Assembly (NCBI GenBank): GCA_903908555.1 | Contig: CAIVSG010000143.1 | Coordinates: 1-49,858 of the forward strand | DNA length: 49,858 nucleotides | From: an uncultured Chlorobiaceae bacterium | GTDB lineage: Bacteria; Bacteroidota; Chlorobiia; Chlorobiales; Chlorobiaceae | Direction: 5' to 3' | Part shown: piece by piece, positions 7,280 to 16,023 of the stretch | Layout: every line of letters starts with the position of its first letter | Numbering within the stretch: position 1 is the first letter of the stretch | Made by a program: the position numbers and the translations under genes | Notes under the pieces: model-generated | The model's input: the letters and a program-made list of their open reading frames with translations, nothing else | Told to the model about the DNA's origin: nothing | Database searches by the model: none

Positions 7280-8638
7280 CTATTTCTTTGCAACACTCAG
7301 CCAGCTGTTTACCTCATCAACATCACCAGGTAACAAAGTCCCTGCAGTAGCTTTAAGCTGTAAATGACTCAAAATATATTGATATCTTGACTTTGCAAGA
7401 TTGCGTTTGCTTGACAGCAACTTCTGCTCGGCATCGAGTACATCAGTGTTTGTACGTAACCCTGCCTCAAAACCCTTTTTGGTTCCTGTAAAAGCAATTT
7501 CACCCGACTTTACCGCCTGTTCATAGCCCTTAATTTGGGCGATACTACTCATAATACTATTATAGTACTTGCGTATGTCCGATTCAGCACCCCGCTCCTG
7601 CCAGCTCAGCTGTTCCTGCGCTTTCTGGCGCTTTGACAGAGCCTGGCGAACCGATGCACTTACGTAACCACCTGTATAGATAGGCATACTCATTTGAAGA
7701 CTGACTGAATACGTATCGTAAGAGGATCCTATTGTATAGTTGTTATCACTCTCCGAATAGTTCCTGCTACCCACAAGATTAATCGTAGGATAACGAACTG
7801 CCCTCTGTTTTTGAAGCTCTGTTTTTGCTATGTTAATTTCCTCACGAGCAGCAGCAACTTGGTGGTTCATGGATCGAGAACGTTCAATCCACGAATCAAC
7901 ATTGTCCGGCACTGGCCTCTCTAAAACAAGCTTTTCCGGAACGAGCTTGCATAAAGCATCGGGATAAACCCCTGTAAAATGCTCCAGTTCACGACGAGTG
8001 AACTCAAGACTATTGGCCGTATCCAGGCCGTCAGCCAATGCCATATCATAGTTAGCCTGTGCCTCGCTTATTTCAGTGATGGTACCATACCCTTTTTCAC
8101 GTCGCCGCTTCGTCTGTTCAAGCTGCCCGATTGAAGCCTTGATATGGGCCTTACTCAACTCCATATTATCCTCTGCATACAAGGCATTACAATAGGCTTC
8201 AGTTATTCTCACAATCAGATTCGTATCTTCGTTTTGAAAGACAGCATCGCTCTTTGCGGTTACTGCCTTTGCCTGCTTATATCCTGCATAATTTGACAGA
8301 TTAAAAAGCGGTTGTTGAACCGAAACGCTATAATTAATGGAATTATAAAACTGATCATTGTGAGTATACCCGTAATAACCAGGAGTAATACTCTTCGTCT
8401 CGTTTCTACCCCGAGCACCACTAAGCCGTACATTGGGACGAAATTGAGAGATGGCCTTATTTACTTCCTCCTTAGACACCAGATAATCAGCCTTTGCTGC
8501 ACGTACCTGGGCATCATATTCCACGGCTTTCTGATAGAGTGACGATAAATCTACCGTCTGTGCAGAGAGAGGTAAAGCATAAAATATCCCTGCAAAAACC
8601 ATTAAACGCATCAATAGCTTCATAGCAAACTTACTCAT
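7280..8638 (-). CDS. TolC-family outer-membrane channel of a type I secretion system
   Basis: A 452-aa outer-membrane efflux protein. A signal peptide covers about residues 1-26, with probable cleavage after LPLSA. The mature part shows the two-fold TolC repeat: long coiled helices rich in A, E, Q and K (SSLYQKAVEYDAQVRAAKADY; QALSKRQKAQEQLSWQERGA), strand segments such as QFRPNVRLSG and RYPTINLVGS, and the conserved TNTDVLDAEQKLLSSKRNLAKSRY stretch near the end. It is the last gene of the secretion operon, 63 bp after the HlyD-type gene. It would provide the exit duct for the ABC/HlyD complex. Confidence 0.92.
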   Translation of the reverse strand: MSKFAMKLLMRLMVFAGIFYALPLSAQTVDLSSLYQKAVEYDAQVRAAKADYLVSKEEVNKAISQFRPNVRLSGARGRNETKSITPGYYGYTHNDQFYNSINYSVSVQQPLFNLSNYAGYKQAKAVTAKSDAVFQNEDTNLIVRITEAYCNALYAEDNMELSKAHIKASIGQLEQTKRRREKGYGTITEISEAQANYDMALADGLDTANSLEFTRRELEHFTGVYPDALCKLVPEKLVLERPVPDNVDSWIERSRSMNHQVAAAREEINIAKTELQKQRAVRYPTINLVGSRNYSESDNNYTIGSSYDTYSVSLQMSMPIYTGGYVSASVRQALSKRQKAQEQLSWQERGAESDIRKYYNSIMSSIAQIKGYEQAVKSGEIAFTGTKKGFEAGLRTNTDVLDAEQKLLSSKRNLAKSRYQYILSHLQLKATAGTLLPGDVDEVNSWLSVAKK

Positions 8639-8701
8639 AACCTTTAGTTAACAACTAAATCAATAGCAATCACTTCAAACAGAATACTTACAAACCAGCA
8701 A

Positions 8702-9874
8702 TTACTCTTCTTTCATCGATACGGTAATTCTCTTAACCAGTGGATCTACAAGATAGGTTAACAGCGAACGTTCACCAGTCTTAATGACTACCTGTACCGG
8801 CATACCCGGTTGCATCTGACGCTTACCCAAAGACTTCATACCTTCAGGAGTAACGAAAATACGGGCAAGATAATATGATGCCCCGGGTGCCATCGGGTTA
8901 ATACCAGGATCAGTCACAATATCTTTCGAAAGCGATTCGACTTCACCCTTTACGACAAGCTGCGGAGAGTGGGAAAATGAAAAAAAGCTGACGTCAACTG
9001 GCAATCCTTTTCGAATGCTATCGATAAGTTGAGGAGATACCTTTGCATCAATAAGAAGTCCTTCATGAAGAGGAACAATATCCATAATCTTTTGGGCCGG
9101 CTGCACTACCGCGCCTATGGACTGTATCAACAACCCGACGACCTGCCCTGACGCCGGAGAGCGTACCTCAGTATCAGCAAGTTCCTGGGCAAGTGCTCTC
9201 GTTTTTTCAGCATCCGCCTCAACTTCAAGCTGCACTTGAGAAAACTGGGTAGCGGTACCAGACTTGAACTCCAATATTTTCAGTTCCAGATCACGCTGCT
9301 GACTCAAAGGAGCATAACCCTCTTTAGCCAAAGATTGAACACTTGAAAGCTGATCATTCATAAGCTTTAATGTCTGTCTGCGAGACAAAAAAAGCCGGCG
9401 CTGATTCTGCATGTTCTGTTCAGCAATTCCTCGCTCAGGATCGGTCAAAAGGTCTTTATGAAAAGAAATGGAGCTGCCTCCACTCATTTCGGTGAACAAG
9501 CGATCCGCAGTCGCTCTCATACCGAGGTAGTGCTGATGAACCTCATCATAACGAGCTTTAGCTGTCTGGGTGTCGAGAACCATCAACACATCACCAGCCT
9601 TGACTATCTGCCCCTCACGGACATTCACCTTCTCAATTTTACCCCCGCGCTGGCTCTCAACCACCTTGCGTTTGGTGGCAATACTTACAACCCCCTGACA
9701 AGGGACCCCTTCATCAAGCGGAGCAAATGCTGCCCAAAGGAGAAAGCCTCCAAACCCAACAATCAATATCCAGATTCCAAGCCGTATTGTAGTTTTAGTA
9801 TTACGATACACCTCCCCGTTTTCAATAGCTGCCGGAACAGGCTTGGTTTTTGCCAAAACGTCACGAATACTCAT
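8702..9874 (-). CDS. HlyD-family membrane fusion protein of a type I secretion system
   Basis: A 390-aa periplasmic adaptor. One inner-membrane helix (about residues 32-52, LGIWILIVGFGGFLLWAAFA) is followed by APLDEGVPCQGVV. The N-terminal half-lipoyl segment is GGKIEKVNVREGQIVKAGDV. A coiled-coil hairpin covers about 105-235. The second lipoyl half is RSPASGQVVGLLIQSIGAVV. The C-terminal barrel contains MAPGASYYLARIFV and QMQPGMPVQVVIKTGERSLL, the usual ending of PrtE/HlyD-type adaptors. The hairpin is somewhat short for the family. The adaptor would bridge the ABC pair (upstream, 33 bp away) to the TolC channel. Confidence 0.93.
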   Translation of the reverse strand: MSIRDVLAKTKPVPAAIENGEVYRNTKTTIRLGIWILIVGFGGFLLWAAFAPLDEGVPCQGVVSIATKRKVVESQRGGKIEKVNVREGQIVKAGDVLMVLDTQTAKARYDEVHQHYLGMRATADRLFTEMSGGSSISFHKDLLTDPERGIAEQNMQNQRRLFLSRRQTLKLMNDQLSSVQSLAKEGYAPLSQQRDLELKILEFKSGTATQFSQVQLEVEADAEKTRALAQELADTEVRSPASGQVVGLLIQSIGAVVQPAQKIMDIVPLHEGLLIDAKVSPQLIDSIRKGLPVDVSFFSFSHSPQLVVKGEVESLSKDIVTDPGINPMAPGASYYLARIFVTPEGMKSLGKRQMQPGMPVQVVIKTGERSLLTYLVDPLVKRITVSMKEE

Positions 9875-9907
9875 TGCATATACTTTAAATCATTTGTCAA
9901 AATAAAA

Positions 9908-11617
9908 TCAGGCTTCCGACAGTTTAGGCTTCGCTTGTTGTGGATTCAGAGCCGCCAAAACTTCATTTCGAGGTCCACACTGGACAATTTTACCATCCTG
10001 CATTACAACCAACAGATCAGCAACACCAAGAATACTTGGACGATGCGTAATAAGAATCACAGTCTTACCGGACTTTCTTAAATCCGATACTGCCTCAATC
10101 AAGGAACGCTCGCCAGCATCATCAAGATTAGCATTAGGTTCATCAAGCACAAGCATTGCAGGATTTCCATACATCGCGCGGGCAAGTCCGAGTCGCTGCC
10201 GCTGACCACCCGACAACATCCCTCCGGCTTCACCAATAGGTGTATCATAGCCACGCGGAAAACGTAAAATCATATCATGAATACCTGTTCGTCTTGCCGC
10301 CTCTATGACTTTCTCGGAATCCACTGTAGCAAAACGGGCAATATTTTCAGCAATCGATCCATCAAACAACTCAATATCCTGAGGAAGGTAACCGATATGC
10401 GGCCCCAACTCTATGCGATCCCAACTCTCTATCGGCTCTCCGTCAATAAGGACATTTCCCTTGCGGTCCGGCCATATACCAACGATACAACGCGCCAGTG
10501 TTGATTTTCCCGAACCAGATGGACCAACAACAACGACCACCCTTCCTGCTGGAAACAAAGCGTTGATATCTTTTAAAATTGGAGCTTTGCGTCCCTCAAC
10601 AGTTGCACTAAGTCCCTCTATCCTTATTTCTCCTAGAGGATCCTGATGCTTTGCGCCCGGCTTGCGCACTGGAAATTCTTCAAGCAGTTTTTCCAAACGA
10701 AGAAAAGCCGCACGTGCCTGAACAAATGGCTTCCACGTAGCCACCACAAGATCAAGGGGCTGAAGAGCCCGAGTCATCAAAACATTGGCTGCAATCATGG
10801 ATCCTGCAGACATTTGACCTTCAATAACCATCAAAGCACCAGCACCAAGAGTAAGTGACTGCATAGTGTAGCGAACAAACTTGGTAACCGCCTGCTGACG
10901 ATGCTGCCGTTCCATAGAAGACTCAGCCTTTACAAGCGAAAGATCATGAAGCTTGTACCAACGATCTCGAAAGTTGCCTACCATACCCATAGCATGCACC
11001 GGCTCAATATTGCGAAGCTTGCTCTGCACAAAGCTGTAGCTGTCGAAACCTGAGTCATTGGCGCTCTCAATCTCTTTAGAAATAATACGATGGCTCTGCA
11101 AGGTCAAACCAATCTGGATGACAGCAAATACAATTGAAAGCCAGCCTAAAAAAGGGTTGAGTAAAAAAATGACTGCAATATAGATTGGAGTCCACGGCGT
11201 ATCAAAAAACGCTATCACACCATTAGCAGTGAGGAACTGACGAATATTAGTTAAATCAGAAAACGACTCAGAAACATTGTGTTTATTACGGTTGAGATAT
11301 GCCTCAAAGCTTGAGTTAAAAACCTGTGAATTAAGCTCATCGTCAAGCCTTACACCAATCCTTACAAGAAGGCGTGACCGTAACCATTCAGCAAAAGCCA
11401 TTACCCCATAAAAAAACACAAGAAATAACGTCACCATAAGAAGAGTCAGTTCACTGCCGCTCTTCATAACTCTGCCATAAACCTGCAGCATGTAAAGCGT
11501 TGGTGTCAGCATCAGCACATTAGCAATCAAACTGAAAATGCCCACCCAAAAAAACTCCATTCGAAACGTCCAGAGTTTACGGGTTAATGCGCTGCGATCA
11601 AAAAAATCAAGTTTCAT
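9908..11617 (-). CDS. PrtD-type type I secretion ABC transporter (ATPase/permease), second of a tandem pair
   Basis: A 569-aa ABC half-transporter. The membrane domain (about residues 1-310, around six helices) starts directly without a C39 peptidase, as in PrtD-type exporters of C-terminally targeted substrates. The ATPase domain has Walker A GPSGSGKST (about 365-373), Q-loop YLPQD, signature LSGGQRQ, Walker B MLVLDEPNANLDD and H-loop ITHR. All catalytic residues are intact. It starts 24 bp after the stop of the other ABC gene, and the two share the same layout, so a heterodimer or two homodimers are both possible. It would pass substrate to the HlyD and TolC proteins encoded downstream. Confidence 0.93.
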   Translation of the reverse strand: MKLDFFDRSALTRKLWTFRMEFFWVGIFSLIANVLMLTPTLYMLQVYGRVMKSGSELTLLMVTLFLVFFYGVMAFAEWLRSRLLVRIGVRLDDELNSQVFNSSFEAYLNRNKHNVSESFSDLTNIRQFLTANGVIAFFDTPWTPIYIAVIFLLNPFLGWLSIVFAVIQIGLTLQSHRIISKEIESANDSGFDSYSFVQSKLRNIEPVHAMGMVGNFRDRWYKLHDLSLVKAESSMERQHRQQAVTKFVRYTMQSLTLGAGALMVIEGQMSAGSMIAANVLMTRALQPLDLVVATWKPFVQARAAFLRLEKLLEEFPVRKPGAKHQDPLGEIRIEGLSATVEGRKAPILKDINALFPAGRVVVVVGPSGSGKSTLARCIVGIWPDRKGNVLIDGEPIESWDRIELGPHIGYLPQDIELFDGSIAENIARFATVDSEKVIEAARRTGIHDMILRFPRGYDTPIGEAGGMLSGGQRQRLGLARAMYGNPAMLVLDEPNANLDDAGERSLIEAVSDLRKSGKTVILITHRPSILGVADLLVVMQDGKIVQCGPRNEVLAALNPQQAKPKLSEA

Positions 11618-11641
11618 TAAGGATCTGCGTCCGGATTGGAA

Positions 11642-13360
11642 TTAACTAGGTGACTGCTGGTTTGATGGCTGTGACGGAGCCGGTGGTGACTGCATAGCAG
11701 CCAAGACCTCCTTACAGGTTCCAAAACGCTGAACTTGTCCATCAACCAACACAAGCATGTGCTCTATTGCACCCAAAATATTCAAGCGATGCGTCACAAC
11801 GATAACAGTCGTCCCCTGTGCCCTTAACAGCCTTACGGTACTCAACAACGCAACATCACCCGCTTCATCAAGGCTCGCATTCGGTTCATCCAGCACAACA
11901 AACTTCGGCATACCATAGACGGCACGAGCAAGCGCAACTCGCTGACGCTCACCACCCGAAAGAAAGGAACCATCGTCACCAATCTGCGTTTCATACGACC
12001 CTGGCAGTTGTTCAATAAACGTGTCCAGACCAACCATACGGCAAGCCTCTTTAACTTTTAAAGTATCAGGCACCCCAAAGCGGGCGATATTTTCAGCAAT
12101 GGTACCCTCAAACAGCTCAACGTTTTGAGGCAGATAGCCGATATACTGCCCAAGCTCCTCTTTATCCCATAGATAGATGTCATTACCGTCAAGCCGCACC
12201 TTACCCTGCATCGCAGGCCATATACCGACCAACAACCGTGCAAGAGTAGTCTTACCTGAAGCAGAAGGCCCTACAATAGCCAGCGACCCTCCGGGAGCGA
12301 CCCTGAAAGTGATACCTTTGAGAATTTGTACAGGACTTCTCGGAGCGCCGGCAATAACCCCCTCAACTGAAAGCAAACCCTTCGGCTCCGGCAACTCCAT
12401 ACCCTTCTCAGTAAGAGGAAATTCCCTTAGCAAACCGTCAAGGCGACTATAGGCCTCCATGAAATTCTCAACCTGACGCCAGCTACCGATAATCTGAACA
12501 AGCGGTGCGAGTACCCTGCCACCAAGAATCGAGGCAACAATCATTCCTGAACCATGAAGTTCACCTTTCAAAGTCAGCCAGCAACCCATACCAAGCAGAA
12601 GAGAACTTAAGAGACTCTGTACCAGTTTTGATAATGCCGAATTAGTACCAGAGTGATCAGAAGCAATAGCCTGCTGCACAAGAAACTCGTGCTGACGACT
12701 CATCCAGCGTTTGTGGATATCGCCAATCATTCCCATCGACTCAATAACCTGTGCATTACGAATCACTCCATCCGCATAACCCTGCGCACCAATTGCGCTT
12801 CGATTAGCGGCAAGAAGAGGGCCCCGGATACGGCGTTCATTAACCACGCCTATCGAAAACTGCGCGATGGCACCTGCGACAGCAAACCACCCAAGAGCAG
12901 GACTCATCGAAAAAATCAAAACAAGAACCAAAAGAGCAAGAGGGGCATCAACAAAAGCAAGCAACGCAGGGGAAGGAAGAAACTCACGAATAACTTTAAG
13001 GTCCCGCAAAGCCTGCGCGCCCATTGCAGGAAGATTCAAAACCCTTGCTGAAAAAACAGCGCCAAACACCTGCGACCTCAACCCCTTATCGAGTTCAATA
13101 CCCGCTTCATGCATTACCTGACGGCGTATCCATTCCAAAGCCTCAAGCAATGCATAGACACCTACCACCAAAAGAGTAAGCATAAGAAGGGTCTTATGAC
13201 TGCGGCTGTTGACCACACGATCATAGACCTCCAGCATATATGCACTTGGCGCCAAAATAAGCACATTTACAAACAAGCTAAAAAAAAAGGCCTGCTTAAG
13301 AGAAGGTGACAATGCTCCAAGAGCATTGCGTAAGGGGGATTTGGCTTTGACTCCTTTCAC
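11642..13360 (-). CDS. PrtD-type type I secretion ABC transporter (ATPase/permease), first of a tandem pair
   Basis: About 572 aa with the same architecture as its downstream neighbour. The membrane domain occupies about residues 25-320. The ATPase domain has Walker A GPSASGKTT, YLPQN, LSGGERQ, FVVLDEPNASLDE and VTHR. No peptidase domain. The start is uncertain: GTG 13360 is chosen, TTG 13366 is equally open, and neither has a clear ribosome site. The Ala within Walker A is tolerated in ABC proteins. The C-terminus is Pro/Gln/Ser-rich (PPAPSQPSNQQ), which the partner lacks. Having two consecutive PrtD-like genes in one operon is less usual than a single copy. Confidence 0.92.
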   Translation of the reverse strand: MKGVKAKSPLRNALGALSPSLKQAFFFSLFVNVLILAPSAYMLEVYDRVVNSRSHKTLLMLTLLVVGVYALLEALEWIRRQVMHEAGIELDKGLRSQVFGAVFSARVLNLPAMGAQALRDLKVIREFLPSPALLAFVDAPLALLVLVLIFSMSPALGWFAVAGAIAQFSIGVVNERRIRGPLLAANRSAIGAQGYADGVIRNAQVIESMGMIGDIHKRWMSRQHEFLVQQAIASDHSGTNSALSKLVQSLLSSLLLGMGCWLTLKGELHGSGMIVASILGGRVLAPLVQIIGSWRQVENFMEAYSRLDGLLREFPLTEKGMELPEPKGLLSVEGVIAGAPRSPVQILKGITFRVAPGGSLAIVGPSASGKTTLARLLVGIWPAMQGKVRLDGNDIYLWDKEELGQYIGYLPQNVELFEGTIAENIARFGVPDTLKVKEACRMVGLDTFIEQLPGSYETQIGDDGSFLSGGERQRVALARAVYGMPKFVVLDEPNASLDEAGDVALLSTVRLLRAQGTTVIVVTHRLNILGAIEHMLVLVDGQVQRFGTCKEVLAAMQSPPAPSQPSNQQSPS

Positions 13361-13496
13361 AAACAATTAATCTTATATTCCTGAATAACACACCGTTTTT
13401 CGCCATCATTCCAGACATCAATAATACACCAGTACAACCGTATACAACAACACCTTAATCCTTACCTGCAAACCGTCTACAACCCTGCTCCAAACA

Positions 13497-13703
13497 TTAT
13501 GCAGGAAGTGCGACCTTAAGTGCCTGCTGATATGCGCTCCGGGCCGTCTGGGCAAGCGCCAACTGAACCTGCAGACGATTTATTTCCGCTTCTGCTGCCT
13601 GAATGTTCAAAACCTGTTTCTTCGCCTCTTCAGAAAGATCAGCAATAAGGTACTTCACGCCATTCACCGTTAAAGCCGGCTCTTCTTTTTTAACTTTAGC
13701 CAT
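13497..13703 (-). CDS. DUF6447-like small protein linked to type I secretion
   Basis: A 68-aa protein: a lysine-rich start, the segment ALTVNGVKYLIADLSEEAK, then a helix rich in A, Q and L (NIQAAEAEINRLQVQLALAQ, then TARSAYQQALKVAL) that could form a short coiled coil. I recognise this as like the small DUF6447 proteins often found beside type I secretion genes; function unknown. ATG 13703 is preferred because GAGGAG lies 7-8 nt upstream, one of the best ribosome sites in the window, suggesting high expression. It lies 136 bp upstream of the ABC genes. Confidence 0.8.
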   Translation of the reverse strand: MAKVKKEEPALTVNGVKYLIADLSEEAKKQVLNIQAAEAEINRLQVQLALAQTARSAYQQALKVALPA

Positions 13704-14167
13704 AATAACACTCCTCAATTCTATCTTTATTCAACATTATCCTTGACGACACTGCAAATCGAAGCAATGTAAAATTATGCAATCATTTATCCAAACGACT
13801 TTCCCAACGGATTCTTTGTGCTTAAAACCAACTCCACCGTATATACAATATTAAAACTTAATTAAAAAACTTGCCATGGCAGTTTCTGCCAGTACCTCTG
13901 GGAGCTTTTTATAAACGCTTCCTGATACCCCGGATACTGCTCATGCCACCTGCAATTATCTGCAGCGTGAGAGCCCAAACGTGTTCGAGGCGTTCAATGA
14001 AAATGTAATTGGACCGGTAATGGCCAGTGAAAAAACGGCAGGAAAAAGCAGAGTACCTCGTATTATGCCGGGAAACATAGGTCCAAAAGCAAACGTGATG
14101 CCAATGACGCGTGGACTGTATACTTAGCAGATGATTCTGGCTAAAAATCGCATGCTCAATTCAGGGT
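13704..14167. other. 464-bp gap with coding-like remnants, no intact gene
   Basis: No complete gene is visible. On the minus strand, 13862-13990 reads as an open tail (...WHEQYPGYQEAF... to ...LPWQVF, stop 13862-13864). A different minus frame upstream (about 13965-14130) reads hydrophobic and protein-like. On the plus strand about 13914-14128 is also open without a good start. This is consistent with a decayed gene containing a frameshift, but I cannot name it. Confidence 0.35.
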
Positions 14168-14650
14168 TTAGTTTTTTCCGTATACAGGGTTTAAGAACCA
14201 TGCTGGCCAAACCGCCATTGGCCACCCTGCATACTGAAACTGCCGATACATAATGGCCAGCCACTGCCGCAACTCCTGTAGACTCATCTGCAGCTGCGCC
14301 TCCCTTCCATCACCAAGCTGAAACAGCAAGGCGGCATGCTGTGTAGAACAGGCAAGACCAACTTTTTCCGGTAAAACCCATAGAGAAGCAGAACTAGACA
14401 TAACTGGAGCCGCAGGTTCATGCTGCCACTCGGCATCACGCTGCTGGCAGGAAAGCAACAGGCCTGTATCAACCAACGCAGACTGTGATACCTGGCGTTC
14501 AAGATGGGAAGCAAGCTCCTTGACGAGCCGAACACTGAGACGAAGCGTTAACCAAAACACCACCGGCGAACCACCATCGAACTCGGCCGACATAAGAATG
14601 CGATCCTCAACCTCGATATATCTATACGTAACTTTTTTGAGCAACACCAA
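14168..14650 (-). CDS. Unknown 160-aa protein in the type I secretion operon
   Basis: I do not recognise a family. The protein starts with a strand-like block (VTYRYIEVEDRILMSAEF), followed by VVFWLTLRLSVRLVKELASHLE, and ends with a Trp-rich helix (LQELRQWLAIMYRQFQYAGW) and AVWPAWFLNPVY. It is soluble, with no signal peptide. The middle (about 60-95) is low in conservation-like features. It lies between the J-domain gene and the DUF6447-like gene on the same strand, so a role as accessory or chaperone for the secreted substrate is an inference from position only. Confidence 0.65.
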   Translation of the reverse strand: MVLLKKVTYRYIEVEDRILMSAEFDGGSPVVFWLTLRLSVRLVKELASHLERQVSQSALVDTGLLLSCQQRDAEWQHEPAAPVMSSSASLWVLPEKVGLACSTQHAALLFQLGDGREAQLQMSLQELRQWLAIMYRQFQYAGWPMAVWPAWFLNPVYGKN

Positions 14651-14754
14651 AGCTTCTGTGTAATTAGGTTTCAGAACCTGCGTTCCAATAATTTATTTAC
14701 AAAAAAGGTATAGAACAAACAAACAGATCACGACAACCATCCACACAATAAGAA

Positions 14755-15462
14755 CTAACCGTATAGACGCAACAGTAGTTTATTTTGAAGCTCCTGGATT
14801 TTTGCATTGATAGTCGTCGAGAGTTCAGCAAGAATATCTCTACCTGCGTTATCCGCATCCTGCGCTTTCAGCATTAACCGATAGATATCTGAGTTTTTAA
14901 TCCTGAAAAGCTCTTGTTCAATAGCTGTAAGACGTTTTTTAATTTGTGCAAGAAGCCGATTAGTTCTCAGCAGTTCAGCAGCAGAGCCCTCACCGCTTAC
15001 CGCTTCAGGACTTTCCTGCCATTGATCAAAAAGTCGCTGCATTCTGACAATATCCTTTCGCTGGTAGGCATCATTCAACTCGGCCATCAACCTTGTCCGC
15101 AAATGTTGAGAGCCCGGTTCCATTGCCTTGTCGGGATGAATGACAGAGGCAATGGATCTATAGAGCCTCTTTGCCTCTTTTGATTCCTGAGCGTTATACG
15201 GAACTACCTGAGTTTCGATTGCCTCTGCCGATAGCGATCGAATATTCGTAACCTTATGGTTATAATCATACTGAGTAAATATTGCTGTGAGCCTTTTAAG
15301 TTCAATATACTTTTGACTAATTTCGCCATTATATCGCAACTGGAATTGCGCCACAGAAATTTTCAACCTTTCAAGGCTGCGCTCTTTTTCTGCATGAAGG
15401 GATAACAGCTTTTCTGATTCAGCTCTTTTTTCTCTTAGTTCAGCGTCCTCAGATGTCCTCAT
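14755..15462 (-). CDS. J-domain-like protein with flanking coiled coils
   Basis: A 235-aa protein. Residues about 5-65 are a charged coiled coil (ELREKRAESEKLLSLHAEKE). A J-domain-like core follows: KRLYRSIASVIHPDKA with the HPD tripeptide at about 109-111, then helix III around RTRLMAELNDAYQRKD. The C-terminal part (about 160-235) is again coiled coil. The HPD motif is what J-proteins use to stimulate Hsp70 ATPase, so a co-chaperone role is likely; the usual Gly/Phe and zinc regions of DnaJ are absent. It is the first gene of the block leading to the secretion genes, hinting that it keeps a substrate export-ready (inference). Confidence 0.75.
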   Translation of the reverse strand: MRTSEDAELREKRAESEKLLSLHAEKERSLERLKISVAQFQLRYNGEISQKYIELKRLTAIFTQYDYNHKVTNIRSLSAEAIETQVVPYNAQESKEAKRLYRSIASVIHPDKAMEPGSQHLRTRLMAELNDAYQRKDIVRMQRLFDQWQESPEAVSGEGSAAELLRTNRLLAQIKKRLTAIEQELFRIKNSDIYRLMLKAQDADNAGRDILAELSTTINAKIQELQNKLLLRLYG

Positions 15463-16023
15463 GGAGAATTGATTTCATTTCTGCACCCGGGTAATGCTTC
15501 TTGTTTGAAAGAAATCCTGTTCGAGTACCAACGTTCTTCAAGATAAACCTTTTCATGGTTGTTTTACAACCAGAAATGAAAAGCAACTCATGACAACTGT
15601 GTATGCCAACTCCGTCTCCCTTTTCACCACCCACCATTATTGCTCCAAGCGACAGCAACACTGTTGATTCGCTGCTCAACCCTGACCTACAAAAATGGAC
15701 GAGATCCCCATCGTTCTGGATATGCCATTCGGGCCTCTCGCATCCTTGCGTTTCTCCCCCTGAAAATTGCTTCTCCCTGTCCTGTCCGCAACTTACTTTT
15801 CAGATTCAGTGGAAAATGTGACCAATATTGCCGGCGTTATTGCCAACGGAATTATCTATGAATTGTATACAGGCTGATTGTTTCAGGGATAGAGAATACA
15901 AGCGGGAATACCTTTTTACCACTTTTAAATTATATTGATTGGACTAACTGAAATACGTATATGATTTTTTCGTTCTTTGGAAGAGGTAGAAATCTCTGAC
16001 GCCAGGAATCAAACCATACAGCC
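15463..16023. other. 561-bp divergent intergenic region with coding-like remnants
   Basis: It separates the minus-strand secretion operon from the plus-strand DUF4214 gene and must hold both promoters. No intact gene is convincing. A minus-strand frame from about 15790 to 15449 is open (with GGETQGCERPEWHIQ and MVGGEKGDGVGIHS) and overlaps the start of the J-domain gene. A plus-strand frame at about 15786-15876 (ENVTNIAGVIANGIIYEL) is also protein-like. They overlap, so at most one is real, and either could be a relic. Confidence 0.35.

Noticed and set aside
9458..10081. 207-aa plus-strand frame across the HlyD and ABC genes
   Set aside because: It crosses the junction of two certain genes on the other strand and has no recognisable motif.
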